A stretch of 48,879 bases of DNA from the NCBI GenBank assembly GCA_009692065.1, contig SHZY01000028.1, positions 1-48,879 of the forward strand. Direction: 5' to 3'. The position numbers were made by a program, and so were the translations under genes. Below are positions 29,015 through 35,499 of this stretch, piece by piece. The notes under the pieces were generated by a model. That model saw only the letters and a list, made by a program, of their open reading frames with translations, did no database searches and was not told the DNA's origin. Positions within the stretch are counted from its first letter, which is position 1. Every line of letters begins with the position of its first letter. This DNA comes from Gemmataceae bacterium (lineage in GTDB: Bacteria; Planctomycetota; Planctomycetia; Gemmatales; Gemmataceae).

Positions 29015-30301
29015 ATGACCTCGAACCAATTCACTCGCCGCAAGCTGCTCGCAGGCGTCGGCTGCGCGATGGCGCTGCCCTGGCTTGAATCGCTCCCCTT
29101 CGGGGCCCAACCTGCCGCCGCGGCCGCACCCAAGCGATTCGCCGCCCTCTTCATGGGCAACGGCATCAGCCCGCCTAACTGGTCTGCCAGCGGAGCAGGC
29201 GCCAACATGGTGCTTGGCAAAAGCCTAGAGCCCTTGGCATCGCTGCGGCCCAAGCTCAACGTTGTCTCCGGTCTCTTCAATCGCCAGGCGACCGGTGTCG
29301 GCATTCATCCCGGCCAGACGGGCAACATCCTTTCCGGCGCAGCGCTCCAACGCGGCGCCGTCTTGCGCGGCGGCACCAGCATGGATCAAGTGCTCGCCGC
29401 TCATTTTGAAGACGAGACCGCCCAGTCAAGCCTTGTCCTCGGATGCGAACAGCCGATCACCGGCTATCACGAGACCAACTTCTCGATGGCCTACAGCTCG
29501 CACATCTCCTGGCAAAACGCCAACTCGCCGGTGCCGATGGAAGTGTATCCGTCGCTTGCCTTTGATAGCCTCTTTGACAATCAGGGCAACCGGCGCAACC
29601 AGAGCATTCTCGACCGCGTCCGCAATCAAGCCGCCTCGCTCAACAACGAGGTCAGCCATTCCGACCGGGCCAAGCTCGACGAGTATCTCACCAGCGTGCG
29701 CGAGGTCGAACGGCGCATCCAGCGAAACAGGAGTCAGGGGTCAGGAGTCAGGAATCAGAATTCCACGCGGAGGCCCGAGAACGGATTGCCCGAAGACATT
29801 CGCGAACATATGCGCCTGATGTGCGACATCATCGCGCTGGCGTTCCAGACCGACAAGACGCGCGTCGCCACACTCTTGATGTGTCGGGACCTGTCGGGGC
29901 TCTTCTATCCATTCCTCGACGTGCGCACGGCTCATCATCCGACCTCGCATGAAGATCACTCCGACGCCTACGAGCGCGTGACGCGCTATTACGTGAGCCA
30001 GATCGCTTACCTCGCTAATCGGCTCGCCGCGATGCGCGAAGGGGAATCGACCGTGCTCGACAACTCGTGCTTGATGTTTGTCTCGAACATGTGGTCGGGC
30101 AGCCAGCACGATTCGCGCAAGCTGCCGGTGCTCTTGGTGGGCGGCCTCGGCGGTACGTTGACGACGGGCCGTGTGCTCGATTACAACGGCCGTGGCGACG
30201 ACAACCGCAAGCTGTGCAGCCTCTATCTGTCGCTGATGAACCGCATGGGCGTGCGCGCCGAGGGCTTCGGCGATGCGACGACGCCGCTGGCAGGTCTGTG
30301 A
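29015..30301 (+). CDS. DUF1552 family Tat-exported protein
   Basis: The 428-residue DUF1552 protein starts with a Tat signal (TRRKLLAGVGCAMALPWLE, residues 7-25). Characteristic sequences are FMGNGISPPNW, HPGQTGNILSG, GTSMDQVLA, SHISWQNANSPVPMEV, EHMRLMCDIIALAFQTDKTRV, SHEDHSDAYERVTRYY and LVGGLGGTLTTGRVLDY. The family is the regular partner of DUF1592 proteins; here the partner is 3.8 kb upstream, separated by four other genes. GGGGGA precedes the ATG at 29015. Residues about 239-248 (RSQGSGVRNQ) come from a heptamer tandem repeat that has lengthened a surface linker. Function unknown. Confidence 0.92.
   Translation: MTSNQFTRRKLLAGVGCAMALPWLESLPFGAQPAAAAAPKRFAALFMGNGISPPNWSASGAGANMVLGKSLEPLASLRPKLNVVSGLFNRQATGVGIHPGQTGNILSGAALQRGAVLRGGTSMDQVLAAHFEDETAQSSLVLGCEQPITGYHETNFSMAYSSHISWQNANSPVPMEVYPSLAFDSLFDNQGNRRNQSILDRVRNQAASLNNEVSHSDRAKLDEYLTSVREVERRIQRNRSQGSGVRNQNSTRRPENGLPEDIREHMRLMCDIIALAFQTDKTRVATLLMCRDLSGLFYPFLDVRTAHHPTSHEDHSDAYERVTRYYVSQIAYLANRLAAMREGESTVLDNSCLMFVSNMWSGSQHDSRKLPVLLVGGLGGTLTTGRVLDYNGRGDDNRKLCSLYLSLMNRMGVRAEGFGDATTPLAGL
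29730..29757. repeat. four tandem GGRRTCA heptamers inside DUF1552
   Basis: GGAGTCA, GGGGTCA, GGAGTCA and GGAATCA run head to tail. They are translated as part of NRSQGSGVRNQN, a hydrophilic linker between two conserved blocks. The 28 bases plus flanking bases leave the frame intact. Confidence 0.7.
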
Positions 30302-30363
30302 CGTATCCGTTTAGCCATTTGCGTCAGGCGAGCGGCTAGACAATGCGTTCATAGAATAGCGCC

Positions 30364-31557
30364 ATGCCGCCATTCCCGCTTGCCGATATTCGCGTTCTCG
30401 ATGCCTCGCGCATTCTCGCGGGCCCGTTTTGCGCGCAACTCCTGGGCGATCTCGGTGCCGAGGTCATCAAGGTCGAACGCCCCGGCGCGGGGGACGACAC
30501 GCGCGGCTGGGGGCCGCCTTTCGCCGGCGATACGAGCGCCTATTTTCTATCGTGCAATCGCAACAAGAAAGCCGTCACGCTTGACCTGAGCCAGCCCGCG
30601 GGCTTACAGCTCTTCTACGATCTCGCCAAGAAGAGCGATGTGCTCCTGGAGAATTTTCGGGCCGCCAGCGCCGACAAGCTTGGCGTCAGTCCCGAGAAGC
30701 TGCTGGCACAGAACCCACGCTTGATCGTCTGCTCGATCTCCGGCTTTGGCCGCACGGGGCCGTGGAGCGATCTGCCGGGCTACGACTTTGCGATTCAAGG
30801 CTTGAGCGGGTTGATGAGCATCACCGGCCCGGTGGAGGGGCCGCCGAGCAAGGTCGGTGTTGCCGCGACCGATGTGTTTACGGGGATGTACGCTGCCACT
30901 GCGATCCTGGCTTGCCTGCACGCGCGGCAGCAGTCGGGGCATGGCTACGCGATCGATCTGGCGCTGCTCGATTGCGCCGTTGCCACTCAGGTGAACGTCG
31001 TGCAAGCGTATCTGACGAGCGGCGTCATGCCGGCCCGGCAAGGCAATTCGCACTTGCAGATCGTGCCGTATCAAGCTTTTGCCACGGCCGACGAATGGCT
31101 AATTCTCGCCGTCGGCAACGATGGGCAATGGCAGCGATTCTGCAAGGCCGCCGAGCGCCCCGATCTGGCCGGCGACGCGCGATTTACGACCAACGCACAG
31201 CGCGTCACCGAGCGCGGCGTCCTCGTGCCGATGATCGAGACGATGATGCGGACCCGCAGCTACGCCGATTGGCATGCGCGCCTGGAGGAAGCAGAAGTGC
31301 CGCACGCGCCGGTGCTCGACTATCCGCAACTTTTCGCCCTGGACCAGATCGCCGAGCGCGGCATGAAGGTGACGGTGCGCGATCCAGCAGGCAAACCGGT
31401 CGATCTCGTGGGGTCGCCGTTTCACATCGATGGGACCGCGCTGCCCGACGCGGCGATGCCTCCCAGGCTTGGCGAGCACACCGATGCGGTATTGCGCGAG
31501 GTGCTGGGATTGGATGCGGAGCGGATTCGGGCGTTGCGGGAATCCAAGGTAATTTGA
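30364..31557 (+). CDS. class III (CaiB/BaiF) CoA-transferase
   Basis: The 397-residue cytosolic enzyme matches family III CoA-transferases over its full length. The N-terminal CoA-binding segment is VLDASRILAGPFCAQLLGDLGAEVIKVE, shown here at about 11-38. The catalytic Asp is Asp170 in VAATDVFTGMYA. GYDFAIQGLSGLMSITG and the later GNDGQWQRFC and RTRSYADWHARL regions are also typical. These enzymes move CoA between carboxylic acids (formyl-, carnitine-, succinyl- or racemase-type); the substrate cannot be inferred. It stands alone, with no ligase, dehydrogenase or racemase neighbour. There is no clear ribosome-binding site before the ATG. Confidence 0.93.
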   Translation: MPPFPLADIRVLDASRILAGPFCAQLLGDLGAEVIKVERPGAGDDTRGWGPPFAGDTSAYFLSCNRNKKAVTLDLSQPAGLQLFYDLAKKSDVLLENFRAASADKLGVSPEKLLAQNPRLIVCSISGFGRTGPWSDLPGYDFAIQGLSGLMSITGPVEGPPSKVGVAATDVFTGMYAATAILACLHARQQSGHGYAIDLALLDCAVATQVNVVQAYLTSGVMPARQGNSHLQIVPYQAFATADEWLILAVGNDGQWQRFCKAAERPDLAGDARFTTNAQRVTERGVLVPMIETMMRTRSYADWHARLEEAEVPHAPVLDYPQLFALDQIAERGMKVTVRDPAGKPVDLVGSPFHIDGTALPDAAMPPRLGEHTDAVLREVLGLDAERIRALRESKVI

Positions 31558-31560
31558 AGG

Positions 31561-31581
31561 CCAGCGACCCCGCGTCGCTGG
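31561..31581 (+). terminator. stem-loop after CoA-transferase gene
   Basis: CCAGCGAC and GTCGCTGG pair around a 5-base loop, 3 bp after the stop codon. There is no T-run, so this is either a weak terminator or another small palindromic repeat. The rest of 31582-31753 shows nothing recognisable. Confidence 0.4.
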
Positions 31582-31753
31582 AAAGTTGGACCGCGCTGGT
31601 TTCAACGACGATCGGCAGACGGAAAAAAGAGAAGGTTCCTGCAAACAGGCTGTATACTTTCGGCGGCCTCCCTTGGCGTCGTAATGGCTTGTTGTGCTAA
31701 CCACTTTGACGCTGATCGGAGGCTTTTGTTTTGTAGCTCGTGAATAATTTGGG

Positions 31754-32215
31754 CTAAACGTAAACCGGGTCGCGCAGGAACGTCAGCGCGATTGGATGCA
31801 GGCGGGCGCGCTCCTCGACGGATAACTCACCCCACGACCGAACGACCCTCCGGCAGCGCGGTGAGCCGCAGCGGCACTCAAGCGACCAACCGGCCTCCGC
31901 GAGGGACGTGGAATAATCCCAGAAAATCTGGTCGCCCGCAGCGATGTCGCGCAGGGCGTACAGGACTGCTTCACCGGTGACGAAGCCCGCGTTGGGATCG
32001 CAGGAGTGGTTGATGCACTCGTCGAGGCAATCGCCGCTCGAGCAAAGCCAAAGGTCGGGGCCGACTTGCATCGCATACCAATCGTCATCGAGCGCATTGG
32101 AAGGCGCCAGCCAACCCTCGCAGGCGACCAGAAGAGTGCCGCACGGGATCGCTGACTTGGCAAAGACGCCGCGGCCGATATTGGCGGTCAGGCGTATTTC
32201 GAGCATGGTCTCCAT
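31754..32215 (-). CDS. SET-domain protein
   Basis: The 153-residue protein is essentially one SET domain: ANIGRGVFAKSAIPCGTLL at the start, the knot motif NHSCDPNAGF, IFWDYSTS and a post-SET cysteine cluster (ECRCGSPRC). SET domains methylate lysine using S-adenosylmethionine; bacterial substrates are mostly unknown. The ATG at 32215 has GGGAGAA directly upstream and lies 8 bp after the LarA-like stop, so the two genes are co-transcribed and possibly translationally coupled. An ATG at 32206 with GGAG is an alternative. No signal peptide. Confidence 0.88.
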   Translation of the reverse strand: METMLEIRLTANIGRGVFAKSAIPCGTLLVACEGWLAPSNALDDDWYAMQVGPDLWLCSSGDCLDECINHSCDPNAGFVTGEAVLYALRDIAAGDQIFWDYSTSLAEAGWSLECRCGSPRCRRVVRSWGELSVEERARLHPIALTFLRDPVYV

Positions 32216-32223
32216 TTCTCCCG

Positions 32224-33483
32224 TCAAACCACAATCGCGAGCGTCCGGTGCGCATCGGGCAAAAGGATGCACGTCGCTCGCTCTGTCAGCAGCTTCTGCG
32301 CCTGCCCGGCGTGTTCAAGCGGGATCGTGAATAGCTCCTCGGCTATGTCGCCGGCTAGTCCGCTCAGCAGGTACAAGCGCGCTTGCAGCGCGGCGGTTGC
32401 CCACAGATAGGCGGCGGTCAAGTCACTCGGCTTCTCTTCAAGCAGGATCTGTTGTACGAGGGCCGGGTCTTCGTGATGGCGGAGGAGCTCAACGCCGGGG
32501 CCGAGCGCGGGGGCGGCTTCGGTCAACAGCACGATGCTGCCGCCTGGTTGCACGACGCGGGCCGCGGCATGGAACGCGCGGGCGAGGTCCTCGCAGGATA
32601 GCCGAGCCGGGTCGCCGGTGATGCTCGCGATCACAACATCGGCTGCCCGATCGAACTCGACGCGCCAGCGCGCATCGAGTAGGCGCTGGCCGGCGTCGCT
32701 GCTTTCGAGCGGGCCTGCCATGATGTTTGCGATGCCGTCGCCGGCTCCCTCGATGACCTGGACGAAGAACGGCGCCCCCAAGCGCCAGACGATCTCGCGC
32801 GTCTCCTCCTGGATTGCCGAGGGCTCAAGGTCCGGCACTTCGGTGTCGAACTGGGTGCTGATTTCGTCGATGGCTGGCTGGTCGGCGAGCGCAGGGTAGA
32901 GCGCCGTCTCCGCCCCGGCATAGCCAACGTGCGGATCGTAGCGCCGCCGCGTCAAGAGCACGACCTGGTCGGCATCGACGGCGGTGCGATTGAGATAGAC
33001 GCGCCGTCCCTCCTCGGTCGTTGCCAGATACGCCAGCTTCTTGCGATCGCCCGGCTGATGCACCTCGATGTGCACATCCTGCCATTCGTCTGGCAATTCG
33101 TCGAGCCACGGCTGATCCGCGGACGGCGGCGGGCAGATCAACGTGATTGCCTCGGGTTGCACACGTGCTTGCTGAATGTGCTCCAACAGCGGCACGAGGA
33201 GTTGTACGAGGTGGGGAGTCCCTTCATCGACGACGATGGCAACGTGATCGTCCGGCGTCAGCGCGAGCTGCAACGCAGGGTAATCGAGCGGATGCGCAAG
33301 GGCATCGCGCAACGCTTGCACCGGATCGCCGCGGTTGGGCACAATGTCCGCACGCCGGCCGGCGAGGAGATTCGCCTCACGAATCTCCAGTTCGAGCGTC
33401 TCGAGTCCCCAGCCCAGGCTAGTGCGCGTGGTGATACCCATTGGTGCGATTGTAAGGCGTTTGATAGGGGATTCAATGGACAT
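32224..33483 (-). CDS. LarA-like (DUF2088) protein lacking the cofactor lysine
   Basis: The 419-residue protein follows the layout of nickel-pincer lactate racemase LarA/DUF2088. It has an N-terminal GWGLETLELEI segment, ALTPDDHVAIVVDEGTP (about 74-90), TLICPP, and HVGYAGAETALYPALAD (about 185-201), then a DUF2088 C-terminal half. In LarA the segment after the histidine reads SGGxK, and the lysine carries the nickel-pincer cofactor. Here that position is Thr193 (AGAETAL), so lactate racemase activity of the known kind is unlikely. It may be a repurposed family member. The start is uncertain: neither the ATG at 33483 nor the one at 33441 has a good ribosome site. It precedes the SET gene. Confidence 0.85.
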   Translation of the reverse strand: MSIESPIKRLTIAPMGITTRTSLGWGLETLELEIREANLLAGRRADIVPNRGDPVQALRDALAHPLDYPALQLALTPDDHVAIVVDEGTPHLVQLLVPLLEHIQQARVQPEAITLICPPPSADQPWLDELPDEWQDVHIEVHQPGDRKKLAYLATTEEGRRVYLNRTAVDADQVVLLTRRRYDPHVGYAGAETALYPALADQPAIDEISTQFDTEVPDLEPSAIQEETREIVWRLGAPFFVQVIEGAGDGIANIMAGPLESSDAGQRLLDARWRVEFDRAADVVIASITGDPARLSCEDLARAFHAAARVVQPGGSIVLLTEAAPALGPGVELLRHHEDPALVQQILLEEKPSDLTAAYLWATAALQARLYLLSGLAGDIAEELFTIPLEHAGQAQKLLTERATCILLPDAHRTLAIVV

Positions 33484-33501
33484 GTTGGTTCAGGCGGGCG
33501 C

Positions 33502-33551
33502 AAAAAAAGGCAGGCCGGCCCCTTTCCCCCGATAGGCGGCCGACCTGCTAC
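33502..33551 (-). terminator. intrinsic terminator of the small-protein operon
   Basis: On the minus strand a GC-rich stem (33550-33535 with 33524-33509, about 13 of 16 paired) is followed by seven T residues (33508-33502). It lies about 30 bp past the small lipoprotein stop and only about 20 bp before the first possible LarA-like start. Confidence 0.7.
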
Positions 33552-33582
33552 GTGAGAGTGCCAGCCTCTCGCGTTGATTGCT

Positions 33583-33825
33583 TCAGCGTGGCAGCGGATT
33601 CAGCATGTTCTGCTGAGCCTCGCGCGTCAACTCGTCATCCAGTAATTGTGCGCCCTGATGTGGGTTGCTGTCCGTGATCTGTTCCGCCGTCACCGGCGGC
33701 AGCGACTTCCCGGCGACCGGGACAGGCGTGTCCGACACAACGGCCGGGCCGGGCATCCAGCCCATGAAACAGCCGGCACAAGTGAAGAGGCCGGTCACGA
33801 GGACAAATCCGCAGAGGCGTCGCAT
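33583..33825 (-). CDS. small putative lipoprotein
   Basis: This 80-residue protein has a signal peptide with a lipobox-like TCAGC (cysteine near residue 19) and a short proline-rich mature part ending TREAQQNMLNPLPR. No family is recognised. The ATG at 33825 is preceded by GGGAG within a 24-bp sequence (33817-33840) that recurs at the end of the upstream gene (33951-33974). The ATG overlaps a TGA (TGATG), so translation of whatever precedes it can be coupled. A strong terminator follows the gene. Confidence 0.75.
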   Translation of the reverse strand: MRRLCGFVLVTGLFTCAGCFMGWMPGPAVVSDTPVPVAGKSLPPVTAEQITDSNPHQGAQLLDDELTREAQQNMLNPLPR

Positions 33826-33974
33826 CAGCGCTCTCCCTTCCAAGTTGTGGCCCGGTCTCCTGACCGTGTCACCACGACAGATCGGCAGCTCTGGAGACCT
33901 TCGGTCGTTCGCGTGGCACGGTCAGGAGACCAGGCCACAACTGTTGGTTTGCGTCGCATCAGCGGTCTCCCTTC
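33817..33974. repeat. 24-bp direct repeats flanking a palindromic insertion
   Basis: Copies 33817-33840 and 33951-33974 are identical at 23 of 24 positions. Each contains a ribosome site and a TGATG stop/start overlap. The 110 bp between them (33841-33950) hold an inverted repeat: arms 33843-33868 and 33918-33943, matching at 25 of 26 positions and beginning AGTTGTGGCCCGGTCTCC. The boundaries of the repeat copies coincide with the ends of the insertion, as expected for a target duplication. Confidence 0.85.
33825..33959 (-). CDS. 44-codon bridging frame through the palindromic element
   Basis: This frame starts at the ATG of the upstream TGATG junction (33959) and runs through the whole palindromic element without a stop. 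It ends at the TGA of the second TGATG junction, where the lipoprotein ATG begins. It starts MRRKPTVVAWSPDRAT and ends TWKGER. It has a good ribosome site (GGGAGA). It is probably not a functional protein, but its translation would keep ribosomes coupled across the insertion. Low confidence as a gene. Confidence 0.3.
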   Translation of the reverse strand: MRRKPTVVAWSPDRATRTTEGLQSCRSVVVTRSGDRATTWKGER

Positions 33975-34384
33975 TTGGTGCTTTTCGACAAGCCGAGTTC
34001 CTTGGCGCTGATTTCGCCGAGGGGACGCTCCGATTCGCGGGCGCGGTTCGTGGTGGCAACGTAAAGGTCCCAGGCCCGCTGATGCAGCGCTTCCGCTCGA
34101 CGCACCAGTTCGTCGTCGCCGCTGTCGATGCCGATGCCACGCAGTTTCAGGCAAACGTCTTGCCGGCGCTCCAGGTCGGCTTTCGCTTTCTTGACGCGGT
34201 TTTCACTGGCCGCAGGCGTTTTCGGAACGTCGGTTTTCTTGTCGTCCGCTTTCTTGGCCGGTTCGACTTTTTTGGGCGCAGCTGAGAATACGCGCGGGAA
34301 AAAGCTGTCCGATTCCTGCGCAGAGACCAATCCGATAACTCCCAAACCGAACCCCAGCGTCAACGCCGCGATTCCCAGGCGCAT
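33959..34384 (-). CDS. small exported hypothetical protein
   Basis: A 141-residue protein with a signal peptide (1-22, ending VSAQ), a lysine/proline-rich linker (about 37-60) and a charged, helical C-terminal half (about 62-118) likely to form a coiled coil. No family is recognised. GGGGGA precedes the ATG. Its stop (TGA at 33959-33961) overlaps an ATG, and the surrounding 24 bp recur at the start of the lipoprotein gene, so the two genes were probably directly coupled before an insertion. The 236 bp upstream (34385-34620) separate it from a divergent gene and must hold both promoters; none is clear. Confidence 0.75.
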   Translation of the reverse strand: MRLGIAALTLGFGLGVIGLVSAQESDSFFPRVFSAAPKKVEPAKKADDKKTDVPKTPAASENRVKKAKADLERRQDVCLKLRGIGIDSGDDELVRRAEALHQRAWDLYVATTNRARESERPLGEISAKELGLSKSTKKGDR

Positions 34385-34620
34385 GGCAATCCCCCGTTGT
34401 TCGTGGGATGGTCATCCAATCGGTCAAACCCCATGACGCGACCGGGATTCCTCCCACACCTTCCGACTTTGGCTCAAGTGAGATGGGGCATATGCCAAAA
34501 ACTTTAGCGATTGTCCAGAGGAATTTGCAAAATAATGCGAGGCAGGCGATGGACGGCGTAAGCGAGGTAGGATAAGGTTGTGGTTGGAACGAAGATCCGA
34601 CTTTGCGCGGAGGATTTGTC

Positions 34621-35499
34621 ATGAAACGTTTCTCGCTCATCGTGATCGGTTGCTTGCTGCCGGCCCTTTCGGCAGATGCCGGCGAACCGGCAGTCAAGCA
34701 AACCATCAAATATGTGCAAAACCTGCAAACTGCCACGGGCGGTTTCCGGCCCTTTGACGTGAAGGATGAAGCGATAGAGGTTCTGCCGACGCTGCGCGCC
34801 ACCTCGGCCGCCATGCGTGCCTTGAAGTATTTTGGCGGCGATCTCCCCAACAAGGACCTTTGCGCCAAGTTCGTCGAGAGTTGCTACGATGCCGAATCCG
34901 GTGGCTTTGCCGACATGCCGAAGGTGAAGCCGGATGTTTTTTCGACCGCGGTCGGCTTGATGGCGACCGACAGCAAGAATCACGGCAAGTATGCGTCCGG
35001 CGCCATCAAGTATTTCAACGCCAACGCCAGGTCGTTCGAGGAGATTCGCATCGCGGTCGCCGGTCTGGAAACGATTGCCGAAAAATCGCCCAAGTACGCT
35101 GATTGGATCAAGGAAGTAACGAAGCTGCAAAACGAGGACGGCACGTTCGGCAAGAGCCCCGGACTGGCGCGCGCCACTGGCGGCAGCGTCGTCGCACTTC
35201 TGCGCATGGGCGCCAAGCCGGCCGACTCCGAGCGCGTCCTCAAGGTGATCAAGGACGGCCAGCGCCGCAACGGCGGCTGGGGCAAGGAAGACAGCGCGAT
35301 CGCTTCCGACCTCGAGACCACCTACCGCGTCATGCGCTGCTTTGTCATGCTGAAGTCGCGCCCCGACAACGTCGAGGGGGTGCGCTCCTTCGTCGCCAAG
35401 TGCCGCAATGCCGACGGCGGTTATGCCGTAGCCCCGGGTCAGCCGTCCAACATCAGCGGGACCTACTTCGCGGCGATCATCCTGCATTGGCTCAAGTAG
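34621..35499 (+). CDS. prenyltransferase/squalene-cyclase-like repeat protein, exported
   Basis: A 292-residue protein with a signal peptide (1-19) and an all-helical alpha/alpha-toroid of the prenyltransferase beta-subunit/terpene cyclase type. Repeats are marked by glycine motifs: TATGGFRPF, AESGGFADM, NEDGTFGKS, RRNGGWGKE and NADGGYAVA. The catalytic residues of real prenyltransferases (zinc Asp/Cys/His) and the DxDD motif of cyclases are not seen. An exported protein would lack prenyl donors, so a binding or scaffolding role is more likely. GGAGG precedes the ATG at 34621. The gene ends 8 bp inside the convergent hrpB gene. Confidence 0.87.
   Translation: MKRFSLIVIGCLLPALSADAGEPAVKQTIKYVQNLQTATGGFRPFDVKDEAIEVLPTLRATSAAMRALKYFGGDLPNKDLCAKFVESCYDAESGGFADMPKVKPDVFSTAVGLMATDSKNHGKYASGAIKYFNANARSFEEIRIAVAGLETIAEKSPKYADWIKEVTKLQNEDGTFGKSPGLARATGGSVVALLRMGAKPADSERVLKVIKDGQRRNGGWGKEDSAIASDLETTYRVMRCFVMLKSRPDNVEGVRSFVAKCRNADGGYAVAPGQPSNISGTYFAAIILHWLK

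Noticed and set aside
29730-29757. Heptamer array considered as a CRISPR array
   Set aside because: The units are 7 bp and contiguous, with no spacers, and they lie inside a coding sequence.
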